Made by a program: the position numbers and the translations under genes. Below the pieces are notes generated by a model. It worked only from the letters and a program-made list of their open reading frames with translations, did no database searches and was not told where the DNA came from. From JACZWZ01 sp964194935 (lineage in GTDB: Bacteria; Actinomycetota; Acidimicrobiia; Spongiisociales; UBA11373): a stretch of 22,058 nt of DNA. Positions 14,384 to 22,009 of this stretch are shown here, one piece after another. Within the stretch, counting starts at the first letter, position 1, and each line of letters begins with the position of its first letter. The stretch is from contig CAXMOL010000112.1 in assembly GCA_964194935.1 (NCBI GenBank), positions 1-22,058 on the forward strand, written 5' to 3'.

Positions 14384-14908
14384 TCACGGTCCGATTACAT
14401 CCGCGCCGTGGAAGGCAGGCGGATAGACCAATTGACCCCGGAAGCGAGGGTCGTAAGAGCTGAGACGTCGGACCATGAACGCCTCATCCGGAACTCGGGG
14501 CGCGGCCTTCTCGATTCCATGTAGCGAGGCCCGCTCAAACCCGAACCTCGGGTAATAGCCGGGATGTCCCTCCACCACCACGAGGGACTCACCTCGGCGC
14601 TCGGCACGGAGAAGGCCTTCCTCGGTCAGCGCACTCCCGACTCCCCGGTTTTGGTGATCTGGGTGAACTGCGAGCGGGGCCAGGCTGAGGACCTCGAACG
14701 ACTCTTCGCCCTCAATGGTGACATAGCTGAAGAGGATATGGCCCAGTAGCGCTCCGTTGTCTTCGGCCACGATCGACAGATTCGGCACAAACCGATCCGA
14801 GCGACGAACGAGATCGATCAGTAGTGATGGCATCGGTTCGCCAAAAGCCTGGTCAACGAGCACGCGGATGGCGTCGAGGTCAGTCGGATTCTCCGAACGC
14901 AGGATCAC
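14384..14908 (-). CDS. GNAT-family N-acetyltransferase (YhbS-like)
   Basis: 174 aa, one complete GNAT domain. The N terminus MILRSENPTDLDAIRVLVDQAF is the usual first strand and helix. LAPLAVHPDHQNRGVGSAL (76-94) is motif A with the acetyl-CoA pyrophosphate loop (QNRGVG). VVEGHPGYYPRFGFERAS is the YhbS/COG3153-type signature in the second half. The acetyl acceptor cannot be predicted. It diverges from the Flp pilin gene by 74 bases and converges on the basic protein gene. Confidence 0.88.
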   Translation of the reverse strand: MILRSENPTDLDAIRVLVDQAFGEPMPSLLIDLVRRSDRFVPNLSIVAEDNGALLGHILFSYVTIEGEESFEVLSLAPLAVHPDHQNRGVGSALTEEGLLRAERRGESLVVVEGHPGYYPRFGFERASLHGIEKAAPRVPDEAFMVRRLSSYDPRFRGQLVYPPAFHGADVIGP

Positions 14909-14982
14909 GGGAGAATCGTACCGAGATAATGGTCCTCAAGATCGAAGCCGCCTAATGCCGATGGTTTCCCAAGGAGGGAAAC

Positions 14983-15135
14983 ATGTCGCTGGATATGCGA
15001 GACGACTCAGGCGCTGCACTCGTCGAGTACTCGATGCTGATCTCGTTGATCCTTGCCGTCGCCTTCCTTGCCGTTCAGGCGTTTGGCGGTTCGGTATTGG
15101 GCCTGATCCAAACCGCCGTCGACTCGATGCCCTGA
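14983..15135 (+). CDS. Flp/Fap-type pilin subunit
   Basis: 50 aa, preceded by AAGGAGGG (14971-14978), a strong ribosome site five bases before the ATG. A short basic/acidic leader MSLDMRDDSG is followed by AALVEYSMLISLILAVAFLA, the class IV-b prepilin pattern: cleavage after G10 and Glu15-Tyr16 at positions +5 and +6 of the mature chain. The remainder is the hydrophobic helix and a short tail. Flp pilins build Tad pili for adhesion or DNA uptake. No tad/cpa genes are in the window, so export and assembly must be encoded elsewhere. Confidence 0.85.
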   Translation: MSLDMRDDSGAALVEYSMLISLILAVAFLAVQAFGGSVLGLIQTAVDSMP

Positions 15136-15200
15136 CACCCCGCTTCGAGGTCGGAGTCGCCCCATCGCGACAGCCGTCCAGAATCGACGCTCATGACCAG

Positions 15201-16115
15201 CTACCGAGCGCGACCGCGCCAAGCGCCGGCTGCCTGCGTCAGGAATACTCCGATCGATACCAGAAGGATTCCTGCGATTTCAGGGGCGCCGGGTCGTTCG
15301 TCGAGGAAGATCCACGCCAGCATCGCTATCTGAACCAGCATCGTGTTGTTGATTCCTGCCGATTCGAGGGCCGAGAGACGCCGCAGCGAAAGATTCCACA
15401 ACGTGAACGCCAATGCTGTATTGAACAGCGCCAGCCAACCAATGATCAGCCACGCTCGCAGCGATACAGCCGGAAGACCTTCGGTGGTGAACCCGACCAG
15501 CACAAGAATCACCGCCCCAACCGCCATGCTGATGGCGGTAACCACCACAGGTGAAACACTGGCCTGACGATTGATGTGGCGACCAAGGAGAGCGCTCGCC
15601 ACACCGGCGCCAAGCCCGACCAGAGCCGCCGCCATCCCAGGCACGGTCGCCCCCAGGTCACCAGCGAAGTAGAACCAAGCGCCTACCGCCACAAGAACCG
15701 CTCCCAGCAACTGCCGGATTGAAGCGGGCTCCGATAGCGAACGAGCCGCAAAGCCAGCAACGAGCAGGGGCGTCAGCGCGAGAACAAGGCTGGTAGTGGT
15801 GGCAGGCTGATTGTCAAGGGCGACGAATTGGGCGCCCTGGGTGGCTCCGTAGAAGACGGCCCCGAGCAAGATCAAACCGACTGCCATCGGCCGATCGATG
15901 CTCGATACGCTCGCCCGCAACGGCCTGCGAAACACCACCCAGCCGCCCAGCAAAACCGCTGCCAGCCCGTAGCGAAGAGCAGCAAACGTGATGGGCTGCA
16001 ACTCTTCTCCATCGAGGCCCCAACGGATGAGAATCCACGACGAGCTCCACAGAACCGTGACGAGCAGCGCGATTCCGATGGCGCCCAGATGCGTTGGGGT
16101 GCGGTCTGTGGACAT
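15201..16115 (-). CDS. EamA-family (DMT) transporter
   Basis: 304 aa from MSTDRTP, with GAGG about 8 bases upstream; an ATG nine codons earlier is less likely. Ten hydrophobic helices in two halves, the duplicated EamA layout. The first half holds LWSSSWILIRWGLDGEELQPITFAALRYGLA, and its repeat in the second half includes LFNTALAFTLWNLSLRRLSALESAGINN followed by FLDERPGAPEIAGILLVSIGVFL. Both are typical of RhaT/PecM-like inner-membrane metabolite exporters. Substrate unknown. Confidence 0.88.
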   Translation of the reverse strand: MSTDRTPTHLGAIGIALLVTVLWSSSWILIRWGLDGEELQPITFAALRYGLAAVLLGGWVVFRRPLRASVSSIDRPMAVGLILLGAVFYGATQGAQFVALDNQPATTTSLVLALTPLLVAGFAARSLSEPASIRQLLGAVLVAVGAWFYFAGDLGATVPGMAAALVGLGAGVASALLGRHINRQASVSPVVVTAISMAVGAVILVLVGFTTEGLPAVSLRAWLIIGWLALFNTALAFTLWNLSLRRLSALESAGINNTMLVQIAMLAWIFLDERPGAPEIAGILLVSIGVFLTQAAGAWRGRAR

Positions 16116-16419
16116 TGCCAGGGCCTCTTTCGTAGTCAACACGCGTTCTGACGTGCCGACCTATCCCCTCGAGGCTTTTGTCCTGTGAGGTGCGAGCCGT
16201 TTCCGGCCTTCCGTGGCGCTCGGACCGGTCCCCGCTCGAGAGCGGGCGGAACCCTAGCCACCCTTCAGTCAACGATCCCGAGAGTAGTGCTGGCGGGCTC
16301 GGACAAGAACGAAGCCGGCCTCGCCAAGCGTGATGAGATCTCAGCAAGGACCAGACGGAGACAGCAGCAGTCACTCGAGCTGCCAGATCCTCAGCGGGTC
16401 ACCGAGCCCTTGCGGGCAA
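16116..16419. other. intergenic stretch with one hairpin
   Basis: About 300 bases without a convincing gene. It contains the palindrome CCCGCTC-GA-GAGCGGG at 16231-16246, which may close the transcript of the minus-strand gene ending at 16420. No tRNA or repeat copy was recognised. Confidence 0.4.
16231..16246. terminator. GC-rich palindrome
   Basis: CCCGCTC and GAGCGGG pair perfectly around GA. It lies 174 bases beyond the stop of the minus-strand membrane protein. No T-run. Confidence 0.25.
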
Positions 16420-17151
16420 TCAAGCACCCAACGCGACACGAGAGGCTCTCACCGCCAGCGAGAGGGCTGCCCCAAACAGCAGGATGACCGCAGGCAGGAT
16501 CCAGGGTCGTATCCGCCGCTCGGGTGGCAGGACGCCTTCCCATTCGAACTGGAGGCTGTACAACGGGAGGTGGTCGGACACCACCGGAGTCTGGCGGTAG
16601 AAGACGTTGTGGCCCGGCATGGTGGCGACTGCGCTCGGCGCGCACGGGAGGCCGTGCACCAGCGTCCTGGCCACCGGACCGCGGGCATCGTTCCAGTAGA
16701 AGGCATAACACTGGCCGGCCGCCATGCCGGTAATCATCGACACCGGGGCGCCCGCCGGCAAAGCCACCGATGCCGCCGTCAATCCCGGCAGGTCGATGGC
16801 TCCCATCGGGGTGCCTGCTTCCACGGCGGCGTAGGCGGAGTCGATGTTTGCCACGAGTACTTCGGCAGCGTCCCGCGCAGGGTTGCGCTCCAGTTGTAAG
16901 ACAAACAGCAGAGCGATGGCACCGACGATGGCGACCGCGGCACCCAATCGCTTCATCACCCCGACCCGGCGGCGGCGGACCCAATCGATTCGGCCGGCTG
17001 CGGCCCGGGCAGACGATGCCCTCTCGTAATGGGATCGGTAGGCGCCGGCCACCAGGAGGTCCCAACCGTGCGGGTCAGCCCGCCGCACCTCGAACCCGGC
17101 CGCCTGCCAACCCGCCGAAGTCTCTCGCCAATCAAGCATCGCGATCGGCAT
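16420..17151 (-). CDS. unrecognised two-helix membrane protein
   Basis: About 243 aa from MPIAMLDWRET; starts at 17211 and 17139 are also possible, and none has a clear ribosome site. A soluble N-terminal stretch of about 65 residues (GFEVRRADPHGWDLLVAGAY) ends in a basic cluster (DWVRRRRVGVMKR). A membrane helix follows (about 68-86), then an outer region of about 120 residues with two cysteines (QCYAFYWND and GLPCAPSAV) that may pair, and a second helix near the C terminus. The topology predicts both ends in the cytoplasm and the middle outside. No family recognised. Codon use looks like its neighbours. Confidence 0.6.
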   Translation of the reverse strand: MPIAMLDWRETSAGWQAAGFEVRRADPHGWDLLVAGAYRSHYERASSARAAAGRIDWVRRRRVGVMKRLGAAVAIVGAIALLFVLQLERNPARDAAEVLVANIDSAYAAVEAGTPMGAIDLPGLTAASVALPAGAPVSMITGMAAGQCYAFYWNDARGPVARTLVHGLPCAPSAVATMPGHNVFYRQTPVVSDHLPLYSLQFEWEGVLPPERRIRPWILPAVILLFGAALSLAVRASRVALGA

Positions 17152-17291
17152 CGTACCGGGGCGACCGGACCCAAGAGGGGGGCCTGAAACCGTTCTCTCC
17201 CGTGAGCACACCCTGGCATCGGCCAGCGTGCGGGAATGTCACCAGAGCGGATCTCCCACCCCAAAAGGCATTGTGTGTCGCGTCTCCGACA

Positions 17292-17642
17292 TCACGAGGA
17301 AGCGATCTGGTGCCCAAACTTCCCCACAGATCGGAACGCTGCCCAACTCGTGATGAGGGCGAGGATCCCAACCGCAACGGCCGGCGGGAACCAGAAAAGT
17401 GCGAAACCCACCGTGCCAGGAAGCACTCCGAGTGCCACGAACCTGGCGCCTCGCGCCTGGTCGCGGCGTACGAAGACCAGACCGGACAGGATCAAGGCCG
17501 CCCCCGCAGCCATAACGGCGAGCAGAGTGAGTTGCCAGAAGATCGGTCCTCCGTCGTCGGGATCGACGAGGGTGCCTATTCCCAGAGCGAGCATGCTGGC
17601 GCCAATGACGCCTGCGCTGATCATCCACCATCGGGTCTTCAT
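17292..17642 (-). CDS. small four-helix membrane protein, unknown
   Basis: 116 aa from MKTRWWMISAG, chosen because GGAGGAGG lies about eight bases upstream; the longer frame from 17684 would place that site inside the gene. Four hydrophobic segments (about 5-24, 31-55, 66-81 and 83-102) with a short charged loop RRDQARGAR between the second and third. It lies 141 bases upstream of the preceding two-helix protein on the same strand. No family recognised. Confidence 0.65.
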   Translation of the reverse strand: MKTRWWMISAGVIGASMLALGIGTLVDPDDGGPIFWQLTLLAVMAAGAALILSGLVFVRRDQARGARFVALGVLPGTVGFALFWFPPAVAVGILALITSWAAFRSVGKFGHQIASS

Positions 17643-17798
17643 GTCGAGGTCCTCCTCCAAGGGTCGCGTGTCGACCCCACTCACACAGACAGACGAACAG
17701 AACTACCAATCGGGTGACACGCCGCACCATCGGCCACTGCCCGCACAACGCGACCAAAGGAATGAAACGCAACTTGGTCCAGGAGGCCAGCTATTCGA

Positions 17799-18773
17799 TC
17801 AGAACGCCGGTTCGCCGGTGCGGCGGAAGTTGTCCATGACGGCGAGGCTCTCGCGGGCGTAGCGACGAGCGCCGGCAGGGTCGTCGCGGCGGGTGCTCAT
17901 CGAGATCACGATGTACTTCTGGTGCTCGTAGAGCAGGTAGAACATACGACGGATTGCCGCCTCGCCCTGGTGCGTTTCCACCAAATTGCCGTAGCCGTCC
18001 CAGAACGACGGTTGGGTCACATCGCAATACTCAGCGATCGCCAGGTCCCACTCCACATCGCCCCAACAGGCGCGGTCGAAGTCGATAACGGCGGTAACTG
18101 CCCCGTCGGGATTGACGAGCAGGTTCGTCACCCATAGATCGCCGTGCAGCAGGCGCGGCGTTTCGCAGTGCCCGAAGCTTGGCAGGTGGTTGTCGAGCAT
18201 TTCGAAGGCCATATCGGCAGTGACTTGGTCGTAGACGCCGCAGGCGACGATGTCGCCGAGTTCTCTGCGGTACATCTCCGCGAACGCCTCGGGCCACGAG
18301 GACCGCGGTGTCATGCACCCATGCTCGCCGAGGTATCCGAAGCGCCCAGCCGGGTCGGTGATGGTGTGGATCTTCGCCACGTGTCGACCCCACTCGCGTA
18401 GGGCTCGCGCCTTGGCCTCGGAGGCCAGGCTCGCTTCGCTGAGGGGCGTGCCCGGCAGCAAGGGCATGAGCAGATAATCGCGATCGATCCGCTCTCGGGA
18501 GAAGTCATGAGCGAGAATCGCCGGGACCGGCACGTCGGTTTCGGCCAGCAGACGAGCATGAATGCCCGGCTCCTGTCGCATCATGCGATGCTCATAAAAC
18601 AGTTGCCGTACCGAATCCGGCGGCGCAACCCGGAGCACATACTGGCCGCCGGGCCCGGTCACACGAAACGTCTGCGAGAACTTGCCGGCCCCGAACTCCT
18701 CCGCGAGCCAGTCGCCCTCGTCCAACAGGGCCGTCACCAGATCCTGTGCTGTGCTGGCGCTCAAAGAGTCCAT
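17799..18773 (-). CDS. APH/choline-kinase family phosphotransferase
   Basis: 324 aa from MDSLSAS (ATG with GGAAAGG ten bases upstream; a GTG six codons earlier is less likely). Kinase-like fold of the aminoglycoside phosphotransferase family: an N-lobe with GKFSQTFRVTGPGGQYVLRVAPP, then the catalytic loop LLHGDLWVTNLLVN (208-221, base D212, N217) and the metal-binding VIDFDRACWGDVEWDLA (229-245, D231). The usual nucleotide-binding Lys in the YVLR strand appears as Arg. The family phosphorylates small hydroxyl compounds such as aminoglycosides, choline, homoserine or macrolides. Nothing here identifies the substrate, and resistance should not be assumed. It diverges from the hydrolase gene. 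Confidence 0.85.
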   Translation of the reverse strand: MDSLSASTAQDLVTALLDEGDWLAEEFGAGKFSQTFRVTGPGGQYVLRVAPPDSVRQLFYEHRMMRQEPGIHARLLAETDVPVPAILAHDFSRERIDRDYLLMPLLPGTPLSEASLASEAKARALREWGRHVAKIHTITDPAGRFGYLGEHGCMTPRSSWPEAFAEMYRRELGDIVACGVYDQVTADMAFEMLDNHLPSFGHCETPRLLHGDLWVTNLLVNPDGAVTAVIDFDRACWGDVEWDLAIAEYCDVTQPSFWDGYGNLVETHQGEAAIRRMFYLLYEHQKYIVISMSTRRDDPAGARRYARESLAVMDNFRRTGEPAF

Positions 18774-18876
18774 TGTCCAAAGCCTTTCCACCGTCTCGCG
18801 AGATTGGCAAACCGTTCAGGCCCCGGCGGCGAGGACAGACCCTAGAACCTCGGTCACAGCCAGGAGATCGCCGCAC

Positions 18877-18905
18877 CATCTCCCACTGCTCGTAAGTGTC
18901 ACCAG
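18877..18905. repeat. dispersed 29-bp repeat, copy 1
   Basis: CATCTCCCACTGCTCGTAAG and the following nine bases (TGTCACCAG) match 27 of 29 positions with the copy at 19953-19981, in the same orientation. It lies in the gap between the divergent phosphotransferase and hydrolase genes. Confidence 0.8.
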
Positions 18906-18967
18906 TTGGGCTGAGCGCTGGATCCCGTCGTTTCGTAGAGTCGATGCAATCGAGGCGGGGAGAACCC

Positions 18968-19843
18968 TTGCAAGCATCGGCGAACGGCATGGCGATCGAG
19001 TACGAGACCTTCGGTAGCCGCGACGGCGCCCCGGTGTTACTGATCATGGGGCTGGGCTGTCAGATGACGTTCTGGGATGACCAGTTCTGCGAGATGCTCG
19101 CCACCCGGGATTGTTACGTGATCCGCTTCGACAATCGCGACGTTGGCCTTTCGAGCAAATTCGACTCTGCCGGCGTTCCCGACATCGCAAGCCTCCGGGA
19201 GGCGACGACCGAGGGGCGAAAGGCAGCAGCCCCCTATCTCATCGAAGACATGGCCACCGATGCCATCGGACTGCTGGACTCACTCGGAATCGAAAAGGCC
19301 AGCGTGGTGGGCCTGTCGATGGGTGGAATGATCGCTCAGGCGGTCGCGATCCAGTTTCCCGACAGGGTAAAGAGTCTGGTCTCGATCATGTCGGCCACCG
19401 GAGATCCCGACGAGCCTCGATCAGACCCCGAGGTGTTCGCGCAACTCATGGCCCCGCCACCACCGGGCCGCGAGGCGACGATCGAACAGTCAGTCGAGAT
19501 AAGCCGCACGCTCGCTGGTCCCGGCTTTCCCTTTCCTGAGGATCGGATCCGAGAGCGCGCCGCAAGAGCCTACGACCGCAGCTTTCACCCCCAGGGCACG
19601 ATCCGCCAATTGGCGGCAATCATCGCAAGCGACAGTCGAACCCAAGCGCTGAGCGATCTCGATCTGCCGACGCTGGTGATTCACGGAGATGCCGACCAGT
19701 TGATACCAGTGGGCTGCGGGCAGATGACGGCTGCGGCGATCCCCAACGCCGAACTCATGGAGATCGAGGGCATGGGCCACGACTTTCCGGTGGAACTCGC
19801 CGCGGAAGTCGCTGATGCCGTCGCCGAACTGGCGACGAAGTAG
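18968..19843 (+). CDS. alpha/beta hydrolase
   Basis: 291 aa from a TTG start, chosen because GGGGAG sits five bases upstream and because family members begin at this ANGMAIEYETFG strand; ATGs at 18944 and 18989 are alternatives. Typical fold: oxyanion loop LLIMGLGCQMTFWDD (24-38), FDNRDVGLSSKF (54-65), nucleophile elbow GLSMGG with S117, then acid D243 in HGDADQLIP, and H271 in GMGHDFP. The FDNRDVGLS and GMGHDFP motifs are shared with a broad group of actinobacterial esterase/epoxide-hydrolase-like enzymes annotated only as alpha/beta hydrolases. Substrate unknown. The gene is framed by copies 1 and 2 of the 29-bp repeat. Confidence 0.88.
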   Translation: MQASANGMAIEYETFGSRDGAPVLLIMGLGCQMTFWDDQFCEMLATRDCYVIRFDNRDVGLSSKFDSAGVPDIASLREATTEGRKAAAPYLIEDMATDAIGLLDSLGIEKASVVGLSMGGMIAQAVAIQFPDRVKSLVSIMSATGDPDEPRSDPEVFAQLMAPPPPGREATIEQSVEISRTLAGPGFPFPEDRIRERAARAYDRSFHPQGTIRQLAAIIASDSRTQALSDLDLPTLVIHGDADQLIPVGCGQMTAAAIPNAELMEIEGMGHDFPVELAAEVADAVAELATK

Positions 19844-19952
19844 GCATCACCGTCCTCCCGACCAAGACGTTGGGACCGGCCACGGTTACGAAAGCACACC
19901 AGAGGAGGGACGGTGAGGTCAGGGGTGCTGAGGCTCCGATGACCTCCCGTGG

Positions 19953-19981
19953 CATCCCCCACTGCTCGTAAATGTCACCAG
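19953..19981. repeat. dispersed 29-bp repeat, copy 2
   Basis: Direct copy of 18877-18905, two mismatches. Here it lies past the 3' ends of both neighbouring genes, so it is not simply a promoter. The 14 bases CAGGGGTGCTGAGG at 19920-19933, just before it, recur exactly at 22045-22058. Confidence 0.8.
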
Positions 19982-20004
19982 AGGATCGATGAGCCAAAGG
20001 ACGA

Positions 20005-21393
20005 TCAGTTCTCCGTCTGCGCCACCCAGACGGCGGCCCCGTAGGAGGGACCCGACCAATCTGCACCCACCGCCACCACGCCCCAGTCTGTGGCAATGAG
20101 GCTGCTCATGAAGTTCTCTACGGAACCGAAGACCGCCTCGTCGTAGCCAAGCCAAGTCCATGTGATCCCGTCCTCAGAGGTCCATACCGACGCAGCTGAA
20201 TCGTCGAGGCCAAGGGAGTGACTCCCGACATCCAGCTGCCAAGCCCGACCGACCGCCACCACACCTGGGCCTGCGGCGGTCACGCTGTTCATGGCTTGGT
20301 CGTGCTCGCCGCCGAAGACCGCGTCGTCGTGAGGAACGCGGGACCAGGTGATCCCATCGACAGAGGTCCACACCGCCGCACTCGACTCGTCCGATCCGAC
20401 GGCCACCAGACCCGGGCCCCCCACAGTCACGCTCCTCATGATCTGTAGATCCTCTCCGCCGAAGACCGCTTCGTCGTGGGGGACACGGGACCATGTGATC
20501 CCATCCACAGAGGTCCACACCGCCGCGCCATCGTCCCCGTGGCCGACTGCCACCAGGCCCGGACCTCCGACGGTCACGCTGTTCATCGTCTGTTGACCCT
20601 CTCCGCCGAAGACCGCGTCGTCGCGGGGAACGCGGGACCAGGTGAAGCCATCAACTGAGGTCCACACCGCTGCATCGCCATCATCTGCAGGCCCCCCCCA
20701 GAGGTGTGGGCCTCCGACTGCCACTAGGCCAGGACCTCCGGTCGTGACGCTCAGCATCCTGTTCTCTCCACCGAACACCGCTTCGTCGTACGGGACGCGG
20801 GACCAGGTGATCCCATCGACAGAGGTCCACACCGCCGACCCGCCCCCCACCCGGTCGCCGACTGCCACCAGGCCAGGGCCTCCGGTCGTGACGCTCAGCA
20901 TCCTGTTCGATCCACCGAACACCGCTGCGTCGAAGGGAACGCGGGACCAGGTGATCCCATCGACAGAGGTCCACACCGCCGAGCCACCATCGCGATGGCC
21001 GACTGCCACCAGACCGGGGCCACCCACGGTCACGTCGGCCATCTTGTTCGTAAAAGGCACCTTGTCCCCGAAGACCACCTCGTCGTGGGGCACCCGGGAC
21101 CAAGAAAGCGACGACACAGAGCCAATCGGCGGCACCGTCGCCACCGGAGCCACGGGACTGTCGGTTCCTGTCTGCCGAAAGATCAGCGCTGTGCCACCCA
21201 CGAGAATCAGCACAGCTGTGGCCGCAGCTACGGCAACCAACCGCCGACGCGAATCGGCCGGTGCTGGCGTCGGTCGCATGTGTGCCTGCTGCAGTGTGGT
21301 GTCGGGCCTGGCCGCAGCGAAGATCTCATCGACGGTGACGGGGTCTGCGGCGGATTCGTAGTGATCCCGAATTCGGGTAGCGAGGTCATGCAT
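20005..21393 (-). CDS. one-pass membrane protein with seven-bladed propeller, likely anti-sigma partner
   Basis: 462 aa. An N-terminal cytoplasmic stretch of about 50 residues (MHDLATRIRDHYESAADP) is followed by a membrane helix (51-72) and a long outer domain. The outer domain holds seven repeats of 48-55 residues with the pattern AAVWTSVDGITWSRVP, then DEAVFGG, then SVTVGGPGLVAVG. Six are nearly identical, and the last (WTWLGYDEAVFG to GVVAVGADW) has drifted. Seven units fit a closed propeller. It overlaps the ECF sigma stop by eight bases (ATGCATGA), the usual place for the matching anti-sigma factor. The zinc-binding H-x3-C-x2-C motif of ZAS anti-sigma factors is absent. Sensing at the envelope is inferred. 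Confidence 0.8.
   Translation of the reverse strand: MHDLATRIRDHYESAADPVTVDEIFAAARPDTTLQQAHMRPTPAPADSRRRLVAVAAATAVLILVGGTALIFRQTGTDSPVAPVATVPPIGSVSSLSWSRVPHDEVVFGDKVPFTNKMADVTVGGPGLVAVGHRDGGSAVWTSVDGITWSRVPFDAAVFGGSNRMLSVTTGGPGLVAVGDRVGGGSAVWTSVDGITWSRVPYDEAVFGGENRMLSVTTGGPGLVAVGGPHLWGGPADDGDAAVWTSVDGFTWSRVPRDDAVFGGEGQQTMNSVTVGGPGLVAVGHGDDGAAVWTSVDGITWSRVPHDEAVFGGEDLQIMRSVTVGGPGLVAVGSDESSAAVWTSVDGITWSRVPHDDAVFGGEHDQAMNSVTAAGPGVVAVGRAWQLDVGSHSLGLDDSAASVWTSEDGITWTWLGYDEAVFGSVENFMSSLIATDWGVVAVGADWSGPSYGAAVWVAQTEN
20330..21110 (-). repeat. tandem near-identical blade repeats in the propeller gene
   Basis: The phrase GGGACCAGGTGATCCCATCG and its continuation recur, with a few changes, near 20339, 20486, 20633, 20798 and 20942. 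The spacing of 144-165 bases is always a multiple of three. Identity at the DNA level is high even at silent positions, which points to recent duplication or gene conversion. Confidence 0.85.
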
Positions 21394-21847
21394 CTGTCGT
21401 TACCTCCAAAGCTTTGCGCAACTTGGCGAGGCCACGCTGCACATGGGTCTTCACGGTGGGCTCCTTAATCTCCATCACCTCAGCGGCCTCGGCATGCGTC
21501 CAGCCAAATGCGTGGACGAGAGTGACTGCCATCCGCTGCTTGCCTGACAGCGAAACCAACGCTGGGCCCAGGCCGGGCTCCACCAGATTGGAGTCCGTGT
21601 GGTATCCCACCCTCTGAATCGCAGGCGGCTTCCGGAGCCGTGTTCGGCTCCGCCCCACCCGAAAGAGATACGCGATCGGATATTCCAGGGAGCCCACGCT
21701 CCTCCAGTGCTCCCAGGCGTACACCAGAGCCTCAGCAGTTGCCTCACGGCCACGCTCCACCCCGTAACGAGCCATCAAAGACACCCGCAGACGAGGCTCA
21801 ACCCTCTCAACGAAGTCAGTAAAGGCCTGAGCCTCATCGTCGGCCAC
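21386..21847 (-). CDS. ECF RNA polymerase sigma factor (SigE-like)
   Basis: About 153 aa. Region 2 lies in the first half (FTDFVERVEPRLRVSLMARYG, then EALVYAWEHWRSV) and region 4 in the second (LSGKQRMAVTLVHAFGWTHAEAAEVMEIKEPTVKTHVQRGLAKLRKAL, given here as two known blocks: the LSGKQRMAV helix and the VKTHVQRGLAKLRK recognition helix). No region 1 or 3, so it is a group IV sigma factor. I start it at the GTG at 21847, with GAGGGG about five bases upstream; the GTG at 21853 lies too near that site. It overlaps the membrane propeller gene, so the pair is probably a sigma/anti-sigma switch acting on an unknown regulon. Confidence 0.85.
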   Translation of the reverse strand: MADDEAQAFTDFVERVEPRLRVSLMARYGVERGREATAEALVYAWEHWRSVGSLEYPIAYLFRVGRSRTRLRKPPAIQRVGYHTDSNLVEPGLGPALVSLSGKQRMAVTLVHAFGWTHAEAAEVMEIKEPTVKTHVQRGLAKLRKALEVTTDA

Positions 21848-21936
21848 GAACACCCCTCTTCGGATCGATCTCTCATATATCTAAGCCTTGACCGACGATC
21901 TCAGATGACAAGGAATCCGAAAACCCCGGATTCGCG

Positions 21937-22009
21937 TCGTCTTGGGACTGGAGGCACCGAAGGACAGCACCGCCGCATCCCCCAGCGTGATGTCACTCGT
22001 CCAAGACGA
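21937..22009. repeat. inverted repeat and diverged repeat fragments beyond the sigma gene
   Basis: TCGTCTTGG at 21937-21945 and CCAAGACGA at 22001-22009 are inverted. Between them, GCATCCCCCA (21975-21984) and ATGTCAC (21990-21996) match both ends of the 29-bp repeat with a shorter middle. The last 14 bases of the window match the lead of copy 2. No gene was recognised in 21848-22058; the sigma promoter should lie here. Confidence 0.45.

Noticed and set aside
14757..15554. 265-aa plus-strand open frame across the GNAT, Flp and EamA genes
   Set aside because: It spans three real genes in other frames and has shadow-like composition.
16116..16419. tRNA or small RNA gene
   Set aside because: No cloverleaf or conserved T-loop sequence could be found on either strand.
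17799..18773. Antibiotic-resistance determinant
   Set aside because: The APH fold is shared by many metabolic kinases, and nothing in the sequence or neighbourhood points to an antibiotic substrate.
18877..18905. The 29-bp repeat as a promoter motif or integron attC site
   Set aside because: Copy 2 lies past the 3' ends of both neighbours, and no core sites or integrase were seen.
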